64,000 bases of DNA from Aporrectodea caliginosa (lineage: Eukaryota > Annelida > Clitellata > Crassiclitellata > Lumbricidae), in contig JACEVL010000019.1 of assembly GCA_020284085.1 (NCBI GenBank), positions 1,758,498 through 1,822,497 on the forward strand, written 5' to 3'. The position numbers and the translations under genes were made by a program. The notes under the pieces are model-generated. The model ran no database searches, was not told where the DNA came from, and saw nothing but the letters and a program-made list of their open reading frames with translations. Below, piece after piece: positions 35,987-48,327 of this stretch (within the stretch, counting starts at the first letter, position 1; each line of letters starts with the position of its first letter).

Positions 35987-36431
35987 GTGCATAAATGACG
36001 TCACGCTATTTAGCCCGATTTTAAAGAAACCACTGACAATCGTCACAAAAGTAAGACCCCTCTGAAAATGACGTCACAAAGCTCTGACCCCCCTAAAACC
36101 AATTTCCATGAAGCAAAATGCTCCTTCATGGAACAAATAGCGAAAGCATGAATATTTTAAAATCTAACGGTGTCCAAATATTGAAATAATTAGAAAATTA
36201 TTAATAATCGTGCCCGTATACATTAAAATAATTCAAAAAATAATAAAAATTTTATCCTCAAAATTAGTGCTGTTATTATTAAAATTAAATTGTTGTTAAT
36301 TGTTAAATTTAATAACATAGACCTGGTGTAACGTCACACTACTCAGACCCCCCCACCCCCATGTCACACTTCGTCACAAATTTCCGACCCCCTCTCCCCC
36401 CTAGGTGCGTGACGTCATTTATGGACGGCCC
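35987..36431. mobile_element. 445-bp MITE with exact 9-bp TSD and CRE-containing ends
   Basis: The left terminal region has CATAAATGACGTCACGC and the right has its exact inverse, GCGTGACGTCATTTATG. The 9-bp sequence CTATCTTGA flanks both sides (35978-35986 and 36432-36440). Three full TGACGTCA octamers lie inside. A 9-bp duplication fits a MULE-like superfamily. Confidence 0.75.
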
Positions 36432-36544
36432 CTATCTTGAAGGCCAATAAACGAATATAATAATAAAGAAACCACTGACAATGGTGCCAATTGCATCAGC
36501 ATTGAAAGGGGTAGTAGTTATGAGACGGTGTATAGAATTTGAGG

Positions 36545-36625
36545 AAACCTAAGACCCGTTGGCTACACTGGCTAGAGCGTGTCTGAGCGTCAAGGTGTCG
36601 GCTCCCATACCGATAGCGGCTTCAG
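36545..36625 (+). mobile_element. Possible tRNA-derived SINE head
   Basis: CCCGTTGGCTACACTGGCTA with AGAGCGTG resembles an A-box region, and GGTGTCGGCTCCCATACC a degenerate T-arm. The call is weak. Confidence 0.3.
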
Positions 36626-37039
36626 AGATTTGAATACTGGGCTAGCACGGTCCACACATGGGGACTGGAACACTTTAACGACTGTTGGCAGAGGGACGCC
36701 CTGGACGCTGCTGCATCTTCTGCAAGAGTATGCTTGGCGTTAGGTTCTTCTGCGAGCCTTAACAATATTTCATCACTCCTTTTCTTAGTTGCTATATAAG
36801 TTGCTTAGTCGCGGAACTCTGAACATGGTGTCTGCTATCATGAGATGGCAATCAATCGGTTGGACTCCCAATGTCTGCAGGAGCTCGCCAGTGGCGACTC
36901 TTCTAGTCATCTGAGCACTGTTCACTTATTGATTGAGTGCTTTGTTAGGTACATAGAAAACGCTATAGTTAATGTCTAGATAAGTACAATCACACATTAA
37001 AAAATTAAGATATAACAAGACAATGCCTTCCAGTTGGCA

Positions 37040-37310
37040 CTCAGACTGGTCGGGGGCTCTCCGGCCTGCCTCACGAAATGACTTGATTGTACCACCTGTG
37101 CTTGTCAGGACTTCTCGATTGTGGCGCCGCGGACCTGGAATGCTCTTCCGCCCTCTGTTCGTGCCACTATGCAGCAAGTGGCTCTATGGTTTTTTCCTAG
37201 ACTCGTACAGATGCACTTTTTCAGCTGTTTGATGGCCATGTGTTGAGCGCTTCTGGGAGACTCTTAAGTTGCACTTTATAAATGTCTTGTTACATTACAT
37301 TACATAAATA
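37040..37310 (+). pseudogene. Non-LTR retrotransposon 3' end
   Basis: Frames with the CGGACCTGGAATGCTCTTCC (WN.LP) block lead into GAGCGCTTCTGGGAGACTCT, TTTATAAATG and an ATTAC pentamer tail. It is a 5'-truncated CR1/L2-like copy. Confidence 0.6.
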
Positions 37311-37784
37311 ACAAATTACTGAAAAAGACAGGAAATCATTTATTCACAATCATTGCAGCCAAATGGCTGGTGTCAGTCCTGAACCAAAGACGATGACATG
37401 GATGACGAATGCTTAACTGTCTCACAGGCTGTGCTCCACCTACGTAGCCATGGAGCTCAGTGTTACTTACACCATGCACTGACGTAATCGCCCTACAGCG
37501 CAAGATCTTACTCCAGCCTCAACTTCTACAGAGCAGGAAAGAATTTCTGTATAAATGCAGTCTATCAGTCTGGAATATGGAATTGGCTGTTCAATCTGCA
37601 ACATGAGATTCTGTGCTTTTCTTTGCCTATACCACGTCAGAGTTTGAAACCATTTGTTCGATCATGAGGGGTTCCATTGAACACAAGCTACATAAATTAT
37701 CATAGTAATAGGAGATAATTTGGTTCTATAGATAGCAAAATTATTCAGCAAAACTACAACTAAAATGCCTTCAGTGCACGACTA

Positions 37785-37790
37785 TTTATT
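37785..37790 (-). terminator. Candidate PKC polyadenylation signal
   Basis: TTTATT on the + strand is AATAAA on the PKC strand. It stands at the far end of a repeat-poor AT-rich stretch that begins at the PKC stop codon. Other AATAAA copies lie nearer (for example around 39050 and 39155), so the true end is uncertain. Confidence 0.25.
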
Positions 37791-40700
37791 CCAGAAGTAT
37801 CACTTTGTCACTTCAACACAGACTTTCAACATAACCAGCATAACATAAAAAGATTTACAAAGAATTGCAACAAAAAAGCATAAAAAAGTCCATCAATTAT
37901 TTTGTTAAATGTCTATGTTTAAAGTCATCTACTTGTCTTATTCATTACTACATTATGCTAACCATAGTGAAGATATTAGCTAGAAAACGCTGAAGAATCA
38001 ATGAAATAAGTGATCTGAATGAACACAAAAAGTTGATTATCTTTTCTTCACTGTTACACGTTACACGTATTTCTTGCCCAGAATGTAGTGAAACGATTGC
38101 GAATATAAACTCTTCTTGCAGCAAGTAGATGTCTTCATTTGACCCTCTATCATACTCATAAACACCAAGTGGACCTCTGCCTGTGAAGACGCATCAACTG
38201 TCACCCATAGACAGATTTGAATTAGTCTGAGCACTGATCATGTGTCTGTGTGGGACTACTACTGTTGACCTTCTCTCACTATCGTCATCAATTGGGTGCC
38301 CCTCTCCAGAGCTTTGTTCCTGGCTTCTGCAATCATCCCCTTTTGGGCTCAGCATCAGGCAGTGTTTAGCCCCAAGTTCAGTGGGTGAAGACCTACCTCT
38401 ACTATGTGTGCCTTGGTTGTCTGACTTACCTCTTCCAGCTCCTTGGGAACCTGATATCAAGCCTTGGAGTGCCTTAGAGAAATCCTGACTGCTGTTGCAC
38501 CATGCAAAGTACCCAAATGTGAAGTCAGGGTGAGAATTGCCAAGGTGGGTTGGGGGTAGTCTTTCTTAGTACCCCATTGTTAAGTCTTCAATGCACACCC
38601 AAACGCCACATGAGTCAAAGTCTGACCCCCACCCCAATCTTATTTCTACAATTCTCATACTGCATGAAGTCTTCTAGTTTCAATCACCTCCAACACTGGG
38701 GTCTGTTCTGTGCACCTGAAAATCTCTGCATTCTCTCACTATGTAAGCACCATACAATTCTGAACAAACTTATTGGCACTGTAAACTGAAACATACCTTT
38801 GGCCAACTAGGATATTTAGACGTTCTTAAATGGTGCTATAATCCTACAAATGTCATCTAACATCATCAGTACATGTAATATTTCAGTTTATAATAATTAC
38901 TATATAAACTCGAGATTAAATCATATATTTAAAAAAACACGTTTCAGTTACAGGATAGTCAAATTGACACAACCTTACCCGAGTAACACTATTTCTAAAA
39001 TCAGATAAAACACTAAAGAACTCTGTTCATTAAAATTTAATATACCTTATTTTATTCAGAAACAGGTTAGTTATAAAAAGATTAAATTACCACTTATCAT
39101 TGTTATATGATAGCTGGATAATCATGATCATTGAAACTCTTGAATAAACTGCATAATTTATTAAAAATCTTAAATTATTGAGTCAACAAATCTTTGAAAT
39201 TCTAACATCAGGCCTACCCTCTACCCTCTTGATACAACCAAATGTCTCTGTGCCACACAAACTTCACATATCAGAGAAAGTTCTTTCGTACAACGAAAGG
39301 TTTGTTATATGAAAAAGAACAGCTCTACGTTTATAAAACAGTTCTAAGTTCTAATTTACTAAGGGACATAAACACAACTGGTCAATGTGGTCAACGAAAT
39401 GCCTTCACACAATCTATTCCGCCTTAACCATACACGCAAGTGTCTCACATCATCTGTTTAAATCGCTTGACTAACATTAAACTTAATTAAAACGACCAAG
39501 TACCAAAATACATCAAAATAGAAATTATGCAAACAGTTATTCATCAGTCAAATCAAGCCTTTATCGTTGATTATTATTAGAATTATATTACTCTATTAAC
39601 AGGTCAACAAGAATCACAAAGAGGTGTCCTTTGATGGCACTTCCGATGAAGTCATATGCTTTGGCACTCCATTTAAATCAAAAACTACTCTAAGATCTGA
39701 GATAACTAAGAAAATAATTTAAGGAAATGTTGGTTCGATGAACATTGAAATGTCAAACCTAAAGCCACTGATTACAGAAATCACTATCACTGTTAGCACC
39801 ATCACCTTCCGAGCCTTGCTACATCTTATGCCAGCCTCGTGAATTTACTCCTTAAAATTCTCATTTGACTAGACAATACGTGTAGAAAAGGCATTTTGAA
39901 ACATGTTTTGGTACTGGCAGGGTAAGAACCTGCATCCTCTTAACTGACAATCCAGCACAATAACCATTAGACCTGTGACATTCAGTAAGCACTTGAAAAA
40001 TTGCAGTTTTACATGTAAATCTTGAAAATTTTGGGTTAAACTAATAGCTACGGTAAACTGTTAAACAAGAAAAAACATCATGTTGTTCAAATGAGCTGCT
40101 AAAAAGAAAAAAAGCTGAAACTGAATACAAATATTGCCACTCCAAGTGTCTGGCCACAGTTGTGCCCTTTGTGTAAATGTTTTGGCATTTAACGTTTCAT
40201 TATTATCTCTGTAACACATAATTTTACACACAATACGATAACTGTACAGCTAGAAACATATAGGAATGCGTAAATGTTTTCTTGCCAGTAATACAGTGAT
40301 CACATTAACTGCATTAATGCTTCTTATAAAAACATAACCTAAACCTAAACTAATAAAACCAGATTTCTAAATCACTACAATTAAATATTAAAATGTTGGA
40401 ATTATTTGTTAACAGTGAACTCCTTTAGACAAGAGAATGAGGAATTATCAGATTTCATCCATTATATCAAAATTCTGGGACTTATTCATTAGATCTTGAG
40501 ACATAATCTGCATGCCATTCGAAAACACAATACACTGCTTTTGAGTAAACTTCCAAAACAAATGTCCAAAATGCCAATATCTTCCTAAAATGTCACAAAT
40601 AAAGATTCGTGTTTAAGGAAAAATAGTGTGCAATATTTTCACCTTCTAGGACTTGTTTTGTCAAAACAACATAGCAAAAATCATAAAACAACCTTGAAGT

Positions 40701-41839
40701 TACAACAGGCTCTTGTTTTTCAAATGCAAGAAATTACAAAACGACCAAATTCACAATGACTTGGGTCAGTTACTTATTGTGTCATTGCACCTAACATGAT
40801 GAATACCAGCATTACTCATTAAAAGGAAGGGAACAGATGTAGTTACTTTATAAACCCCTCTTCATCTTTCAACAACTCAGTCTTAGCCTTCCGTTGAACT
40901 TTCATAGGCTGCAAAGCACAAATCCTCTCTGGCTGCTCTGTTCTTCTTACACTCTAAGCTACGAGAACCCAGTTTCAAGACAGTGGGTCATGTGCCTTCA
41001 AGTGTTGTATACTTTGTACATGAAATGAATGCCCAACTTACCAATCACATTTATAACAATTGCCACAACCTGTTGTTACTCAGGGCTTTAACAACTCTGT
41101 CTTAGGCCCTGGCAAACATTCATACATGCCTCCAATTACAATTTTTACTGATTTTCTAAATACGTTAACTTAAGTATTAATATTAATTATTGTACCAATA
41201 ATACATCAAATTAATATTATACTTCATGCATTGGACTACCCTTCTGGGGCAACTTTCCACAAAAATAAGTTCAATTCCACCAGAGACTGCTCAAGAAACA
41301 TCTTCAGTTTACCTGAAACTGCACCCGTTTATATCTACTAGCCAGCCAGTCATGTTTCAGTGTCTCTGAGAGGCTCTCAAAAGCAGCTACATAAATTTAC
41401 CGATACATACATATGTTATGAACTGATGTCACTGTAATGAACAACAGAGCTGCAGTTTCATCCTTATTGTTCTAAGATATTGTACTGCGTTCTATTAAAT
41501 GTTTCCCTTAGGGTTATAATAAATTCTCTTTTCTCAAGGGTCAACTTTCTTAAAAGGATTTAGCAACTCAACAGGCACACTTGTGAAAACCTCAAGAAAT
41601 CTGTTCTTGTAAACTTGTGACATTGTCAGAATAAAATGTAATATTATGTCACACAGTCACAGTAGCATCCACTAAATTTGCCAAAAAATGTTCCCAAAAA
41701 TTATTTTAATTTGTACACAGACTGGTCCAATAATAATTAGTCTCTTCTTTCTAACTCACCAAGGTGGACCTGTCCAAAGGATGCAACATGTTACCTGTGA
41801 TTATTATGAGTCCCATAGAATGGTGTTTGAGAGCTGTCT
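37791..41839 (-). other. Possible long PKC 3' UTR or downstream flank
   Basis: This 4-kb AT-rich stretch contains few repeats and no recognisable exon on either strand. One tRNA-Asp-like SINE relic lies at about 39905-39985 on the minus strand (B-box side GGATGCAGGTTCTTACC). Its low repeat content next to the PKC stop makes a long 3' UTR plausible. Vertebrate PRKCA also has a long one, but there is no direct evidence here. Confidence 0.3.
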
Positions 41840-41992
41840 TTATACATTGATGATGAATGTTGGGTTGACATAGGAAAAGCCAGCAAACTCCTCCTGACCA
41901 AGGTTCATCAGAAGCAATTTATCTGTTGGGGTGTTCTTTATCATCTCCTTAGTGAAGACGGCATCAAAGTTGCTCACGTCATGACGACTCTT
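41840..41992 (-). CDS. Classical PKC, last coding exon (AGC C-terminal tail)
   Basis: The exon encodes KSRHDVSNFDAVFTKE, then NTPTDKLLLMNLG, then EEFAGFSYVNPTFIINV and the TAA stop. TPTD is the turn motif and FAGFSY is the hydrophobic motif (F-x-x-F-S-Y); in known PKCs both are phosphorylated for maturation and stability. The final IINV fits a class II PDZ ligand (hydrophobic at 0 and -2), unlike the QSAV of vertebrate PKC-alpha. The acceptor TTGCAG is in phase 0 and continues exactly from the KPKI exon. A 20-bp minisatellite begins eight bases upstream of the splice site. Confidence 0.93.
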   Translation of the reverse strand, partial: KSRHDVSNFDAVFTKEMIKNTPTDKLLLMNLGQEEFAGFSYVNPTFIINV

Positions 41993-42000
41993 CTGCAAGA

Positions 42001-42280
42001 CAGATGCCATTTACAACATACAGATGCCATTTGCAACATATAGATGCCATTTACAACATATAGATGCCATTTACAACATATAGATGCCATTTGCAACATA
42101 TAGATGCCATTTGCAACATATAGATGCCATTTACAACATATAGATGCCATTTACAACATATAGATGCCATTTACAACATATAGATGCCATTTGCAACATA
42201 TAGATGCCATTTGCAACATATAGATGCCATTTACAACATATAGATGCCATTTACAACATATAGATGCCATTTGCAACATA
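42001..42280. repeat. 20-bp minisatellite, 14 units (left block)
   Basis: Fourteen exact-length units of TAGATGCCATTTRCAACATA (first two start with C) run without a gap. They differ mainly at the A/G position. The block begins next to the splice acceptor of the last PKC exon and is broken by the transposon at 42283. Confidence 0.97.
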
Positions 42281-42282
42281 TA

Positions 42283-43871
42283 TAGGGTGACTAGATAGGT
42301 CGAGAACGATTTTGAATGCAGACAAATATATGTTATACACAATATAATATGGAAAGTTGTATACTGGAGGATAGGTTGTTCAAATGAGAATGTTACGCAA
42401 AAAAATTAGATCACTAGCTCTCTTATTAAAAGTTTAGCGCCAATATCCGTGACGTCATCAAATTCGTGCCAAGCAAACGTAAACAAGCAGCATTATCATT
42501 GACTAGTGAATACGCCGATTAGGCAATGGCGGCCTTAAATGAATCGCAAATTAGGGCTCAAGCTATTACATTATTGGAAGAAAAGTACAGTTACAGTGTT
42601 ATAGGAAAGAAATTGGGTCGTTCTAAATCGTGGATTAGCAAGTGGGCCAAACGCTACAAGCAGAGTCCAAACGAGACGCTGCGGAATCGATATCACGGTG
42701 GTCGAAAGTCCGTGCTGACTGCTGCCGCTCAAAAACTGATCAAACAGTCTAAATATAGGCGAGGACAGAGTTTGCGAAAATTAGAACGTCGGTTAAAAGA
42801 CAAACGCCTTGCTGGAAGCAAAGAGACAATCAGGCGTTATATGCGGACGACGCTGAAATGGAAGAGTTTCAAGAGACAAAAAGTCCCAAAGTTAACTGAT
42901 GCCTACAAAGTTCGCCGAGTAAACTTCGCGAAGAAGTTTAAGGATATTGATTGGTCGCGTGTTATGTTCAGTGATGAATCGCCCTTCAAACTCTACCACG
43001 TACCTAACAGTAAGAACGACGTTGTGTGGGGATCACAAGAAAGTTCTGTTCCGTGCGCTCCACAGGTGAAGTTCAGTCCCTCAGTTCTGGTGTGGGGAGG
43101 CATGACATCTCTTGGATTAACAAAACTTCATATCATTCCAAATAAAACTTCAGTCACTTCGAGTTATTACATTAATGAGATACTGGAGAAAGAGGTCAAA
43201 CCCGCATTCCAGCGAACTGCAGTCTGCGCTCAGTTAACAGCCACAAAAATGTTTCATAATAACGGCGAAGGATTATTTCAACAAGACGGTGCACGTGCAC
43301 ACACATCAAAAGCCTCAGTCGAATGGTTGAACAAAAATATCAATGGATACATCTCACCGGGGGACTGGCCGCCTAATTCGCTGGATTTGTCACCAATAGA
43401 AAATGTTTGGAGTATTATGGCGGCAACTGTTTATGCCGATCCCGAACCCCAGACATTGAACACCTTAAAACGTCGGCTTCGTAAGGCATGGACATCGATA
43501 CCTCTGACAACTCTGAAAAATCTAATCGGCTCGATGCCTAATCGACTTGAGGCTGTAATAAAGAGTAAAGAAAACATTATTAAATACTAAATGATAATTT
43601 GTATTAATTAATTAATTATGTGTGGATTAACAATGATGGTCGTACAATAGGCTATTGTTTTCGGCCTAACTGGACGTTTGCTTGGCACGAATTTGATGAC
43701 GTCACGGATATTGGCGCTAAAATTTTAATAAGTGAGCTAGTGATCTAATTTTTTTGCGTAACATTCTCATATGAACAACCTATCCTCCAGTATACAACTT
43801 TCCATATTATATTGTGTATAACATAAATTTTTCTGCATTCAAAATCGTTCTCGACCTATCTAGTCACCCTA
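42283..43871 (+). mobile_element. Full-length Tc1/mariner-type DD37E transposon
   Basis: This 1589-bp element has long terminal inverted repeats of about 198 bp (42283-42480 and 43674-43871), starting TAGGGTGACTAGATAGGTCG and differing at a few positions. TA dinucleotides flank both ends, the target of this superfamily. One uninterrupted transposase frame lies between the repeats. It sits in the 20-bp minisatellite, which resumes immediately afterwards, so insertion followed array formation. The similar, little-decayed repeats and intact frame suggest recent arrival. The orientation is opposite to the host PKC gene. Confidence 0.93.
42526..43590 (+). CDS. DD37E Tc1/mariner-family transposase
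   Basis: This 354-residue protein would bind the element's inverted repeats and catalyse cut-and-paste transposition at TA sites. Residues about 5-60 form a helix-turn-helix (SYSVIGKKLGRSKSWISKW), followed by GRKSVLTAAAQKLI and a second DNA-binding stretch. The catalytic core shows FSDESPF (first Asp), FQQDGARAHTS (second Asp) and SLDLSPIENVW (Glu). I count 37 residues between the second Asp and the Glu, so the signature is DD37E rather than the DD34E of Tc1 or DD34D of mariner. Length is normal for the group. The start ATG at 42526 lies 45 bp inside the left inverted repeat's inner edge. No frameshift or stop interrupts it. Confidence 0.95.
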   Translation: MAALNESQIRAQAITLLEEKYSYSVIGKKLGRSKSWISKWAKRYKQSPNETLRNRYHGGRKSVLTAAAQKLIKQSKYRRGQSLRKLERRLKDKRLAGSKETIRRYMRTTLKWKSFKRQKVPKLTDAYKVRRVNFAKKFKDIDWSRVMFSDESPFKLYHVPNSKNDVVWGSQESSVPCAPQVKFSPSVLVWGGMTSLGLTKLHIIPNKTSVTSSYYINEILEKEVKPAFQRTAVCAQLTATKMFHNNGEGLFQQDGARAHTSKASVEWLNKNINGYISPGDWPPNSLDLSPIENVWSIMAATVYADPEPQTLNTLKRRLRKAWTSIPLTTLKNLIGSMPNRLEAVIKSKENIIKY

Positions 43872-44008
43872 TAGATGCCATTTGCAACATATAGATGCCA
43901 TTTACAACATATAGATGCCATTTACAACATATAGATGCCATTTGCAACATATAGATGCCATTTGCAACATATAGATGCCATTTACAACATATAGATGCCA
44001 TTTACAAA
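43872..44008. repeat. 20-bp minisatellite, about 6.8 units (right block)
   Basis: This is the continuation of the 42001-42280 array after the transposon, ending in a partial unit. The total without the insertion is about 21 units. Confidence 0.97.
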
Positions 44009-44404
44009 ACAGATCACATTTACAAGATAGTGAGTGAGACTGATTACAACAGTACCAATGATAGAATAATCCAAGGAGAAAAAATCACATTACTCTCATT
44101 AGACTGAAACAACAAAACACCATAGATACTTGCATAAAAGTTGACGTTGCATAGAAGTCGAATCTAAATTTTCGACCTTGGAAAGAGGACAATTTTATTC
44201 TAAGACCTGCCTGTAAGTCGTGGTGGTTTTACATGTCCCACCATGCTACATAAATGCTGTGAAAAATAAATAAATAAGGACAAGATAAGAAATTATAATA
44301 TGAGCAGAACAGGTTAGGAAGAAATATATTAACAATGATGCATATTCCACATCATAATAAACGGAGTCAGTTTCTTGGCTCCTGAAGCAGTTCAGTATAC
44401 TTAC

Positions 44405-44545
44405 AATCTTTGGTTTGTATGGCGGCTGAACTTCTCTGTTGGCTAGTTTCTGCCAGTCTAAGTGGCGGTAGAAGACATGGGTCTTTATGTCCTTTTCCTC
44501 AACTAGTCCAGTCCCCAACCGGGCATTTGGAGCCTTTGTCAAAAA
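44405..44545 (-). CDS. Classical PKC, kinase C-lobe end exon
   Basis: Forty-seven codons (FLTKAPNARLGTG to VQPPYKPKI) cover the end of the kinase C-lobe and the start of the C-terminal tail. RLG and the preceding Pro match the AGC-kinase P..RLG motif, though the usual KHP is KAP. HLDWQKLANREVQPPYKP corresponds to the IDWEKLENREIQPPFKP block of vertebrate PKC. Acceptor and donor (ATT|GTAAGT) are both phase 0. Confidence 0.95.
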
Positions 44546-44953
44546 CTTTAACAGGCAAAACCATGTGCACATTGTTATCATAAGTAAATTTGTATTGCAT
44601 TAGTTAAGGTAAATTTGTAAATTACAATGATAGCAAGATCAGTCTTCAATATCTTTCTAAAATTCTCCAGCAATGTCTTGGGATGTACATACATTACTGT
44701 AAATTTGTTGGTTAAAATACTAAAATATGATTTAAAACTGTTACTGTTAATGCTAACAGTACTGGCATGCAATGCAAATAAGGTGAAAAATACAAGTGAC
44801 GTAAATAAGCAACCAAGTTCATCATTTAATAGCTGTCAGAGGTCGATGATTGTGAATCTGTAGGAATGATTTTGTTGTCAGTTTGTAGTTGATGTAACTT
44901 CCACGACATTTATAGAAACTGTCAGTGTTAAAATGTTCATGAGATTTTCTTAC

Positions 44954-45061
44954 TGCTTTGCACACTGAGACAGCTTCTCTGGACATAGATTTAGGATATG
45001 ACAGATTATTTTCTGTTATGGACATGAAAAGCTCTTCCTCGTCTTCACCATCGAATGGAGG
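44954..45061 (-). CDS. Classical PKC, kinase exon ([12 protein letters not shown])
   Basis: Thirty-six codons encode [19 protein letters not shown] and [16 protein letters not shown], helices of the kinase C-lobe that follow the conserved MAGQ. Vertebrate PKC has [15 protein letters not shown] at the same place. Both ends are phase 0 (CTGTTGCAG acceptor, GCA|GTAAGA donor). A 25-bp piece of this exon recurs, inverted, at 46416-46440, and a 19-bp piece recurs at 57470-57488. Confidence 0.95.
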
Positions 45062-45263
45062 CTGCAACAGAGGATCAGATATCAGATAAACAAAGAAATA
45101 GACAAAGTAAACCGATCTTCTCATTTTCTAAACAAAAGGAAATGCAGGGCCATCAAGCCTTGACATTATTAGTTTAGCCATCAGAATCGAATTCTCACAG
45201 GCAGTACTATGACTGGACATTTATATAGAGCCTTTTCAGTAGTTTAGAATAGAATCACAATAA

Positions 45264-45547
45264 TAGTGTTGCCACGAGGTTAATAAAACAAAAATCTATG
45301 ACTTTCCATGGCCTTTTTCCATGACTTTTAATACTTATTTTAGAGAAAAGGACCTACTTTCTAATTGTTTTATCGAAGTAATATTTATCAAAATTTTCCA
45401 TGACTTTCCATGACCTAGCAATTTTTAAATATCATGACTTTCCAGGACTTTTTCTGAAAACACCTGTTTTTCAGGTTTTCATTTTTTTAAATTTTTCAAA
45501 GTCTAATTGTATGACTTTTCAGGTTTCCAGGATCTGTGGCAACCCTG
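45264..45547. mobile_element. 284-bp MITE, CAGGGTTGCCAC family, 6-bp TSD
   Basis: Read on the - strand it starts CAGGGTTGCCACAG; the other end is TAGTGTTGCCACGAGG. The exact hexamer CAATAA flanks both sides (45258-45263 and 45548-45553). The interior repeats CCATGACTTT motifs like those of the 32264-32569 copy. It lies in a PKC intron. Confidence 0.8.
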
Positions 45548-45604
45548 CAATAAGGAAATAAAGAAGAGCAACTGCTCCAGTGAATAGCACTGAAGAATAA
45601 TCTA

Positions 45605-45736
<132 letters not shown>

Positions 45737-46087
45737 CTACACCAGACAAAAGTCAGCCAATAGCAGACAAAGCAGGACCATTGGGACTTGTTTGATAGGT
45801 ATGTAAGAGCATTCAAGAGCCTTCAAGTGGACATGTCTGAGAAGATAGCCCATTTACCAGCAGTGCCAGATGGTTATCTCCCACCTGGCACCGCTACCAT
45901 CGAGCTGCACGTCTCGTCAGCTGAGGACCGCCTCCTCCATTCCATCATTAGGAATGAGACGCATGTCCTACACTGCTTCTTACCGCCACCTGTGCGGCGA
46001 CCCTATGCTCTCCACCCCCATGAACATGACTTTGTACTTCCACCAAAAAACTGTAAGAATTATATAACTAGAGTTCTACACAATAGT

Positions 46088-46774
<687 letters not shown>

Positions 46775-47080
46775 TCAGCTGTGAAGTAGGTTTGTGCACA
46801 ATGCACATAGTGAGCATATGAGCCTGTTCAAAATCATGTACCGCCCCAAATTCTGGTCTGATACATAGAGCTCCAACTAAAGTGACAAGCAAATTTGTAA
46901 CATAAGAGTGATTGTGGCAATCTGATGAAGCCTGGTGCACAAAATATCAGAGGTGTAAACAGTATTACATTAAGAGAAGAATGGTGTTGTTTAATTCTTG
47001 GACCTGTCTAAGAGGGCAGAACACTCATAGGACAACTATTCAGCTGCAAGTAGTCTTTAGGACAGTGAAGGAGAGCGTAC

Positions 47081-47143
47081 CTGTAGACAATGCCTTTGCT
47101 GTGTAAGAAGAAGAGACCAAGAGCAACCTCTGCTGAATAGAAC
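47081..47143 (-). CDS. Classical PKC, 63-bp kinase exon
   Basis: This short exon encodes FYSAEVALGLFFLHSKGIVY (helix E up to the catalytic loop), with split Val and Arg codons at its two ends. It is the counterpart of FYAAEISIGLFFLHKRGIIY in vertebrate PKC-alpha. It is too short to stand out as an open frame and was found by joining its neighbours. Splice sites are GTTTCAG and CAG|GTACGC. Confidence 0.94.
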
Positions 47144-47245
47144 CTGAAACATGGAACAAATCAAAATCAGCATTACCATTACAATGCCAGAGCATCACAT
47201 CACTTAACCTCTGTATTAAGTTATGAAATCAATCACCATAGACTC

Positions 47246-47297
<52 letters not shown>

Positions 47298-47345
47298 TGA
47301 ATAATAATAAATAATAATAATATTAAATAATAATAATATTTGTTT
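47246..47345. repeat. (AAT)n microsatellite with degenerate tail
   Basis: Pure AAT triplets are followed by AATAATATT variants. A 36-bp segment ending TTTGTTTATTAATGAA is then duplicated (47337-47390). Confidence 0.92.
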
Positions 47346-47713
47346 ATTAATGAATAATAATAAATAATAATAATATTTGTTTATTAATGAAAACTGACAA
47401 GCATGCAGTAAGATTACATGATATGGTAGTAACAGATGATAAAAAGTTTAACAGGAGTCGAATTTAACTGCATGGAGCCTGCAAGGTGCCCATCTGTCCT
47501 ATTGATATGATACGTGGACAGTTGGACACCCATAATGTCACAAAACCTGAAACAGTTGCTAGTTTCTCAAGAAGTGTGAAATCCTACACACTAAAGATTA
47601 ATTAGAACTGACATTAAAAACTGTGGGCAAGGTCTTTGGTATAAGTTCCTTCCATGTGAAAAATTAAAATGCCAACACCACTGATACTGAGGCAAACTTC
47701 AAAGCATCCTTAC

Positions 47714-47805
47714 ACTGCCACAGGTTCTTTGAACTTGCCCTCCTGTTGAATTCGGAACATGAGATCACCACCATTAACGTATTCCATCACAAAGTACAGT
47801 CGATC
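47714..47805 (-). CDS. Classical PKC, hinge-strand kinase exon
   Basis: Thirty codons plus two bases encode [16 protein letters not shown], then [25 protein letters not shown] contains the gatekeeper Met and the hinge that binds the adenine of ATP. The acceptor CTGATAG is phase 0 and the donor T|GTAAGG is phase 2; both agree with the neighbouring exons. Confidence 0.95.
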
Positions 47806-48327
47806 CTATCAGAAAAAAGAAATACAAAAGAGAAATCTATAGATCTTGGCTTGTTTACAATCAGTGTTGAGTACAATACAATATACAGGATTTGGCTGGC
47901 CTATCAAAAACAATGGGAGGCACAACAGTACAGAAGTGCATTGCTATGTACCAGGTACCATTTACACCTCATGCAATGAAATCACATTAGCCTCCTTCAA
48001 GGAAAGCACATTCTCCAACGAATAGATTTAGCAGAAACACTCTCCAGTAACTGAGAGTTTCCATTCTGAATGATCTATTGATAAAAAAATGCTCTAGTCA
48101 TTTTAAAGTTTAGTCGTCAGTAACAGTAATACGTAATATGCTCAACTGTTTGGTTTAAAATTCACAATAATAGTATCTAGGAACTAGTTATAAACAGCAA
48201 TGAGCTGTCATTCAAATCAAACCTAAACAGCTGCTGCTAAAACAAAGCTCTATCTGCAGAATATTTTCATACTTAAGTTAAGCAATTTGTTTGGTAAATA
48301 GTGAGGAAACAGTATAGAGCTAAGTAC

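Noticed and set aside
42001..44008. CRISPR-like array
   Set aside because: The 20-bp units are contiguous with no spacers and the host is an animal genome. The same applies to the 27-bp array.
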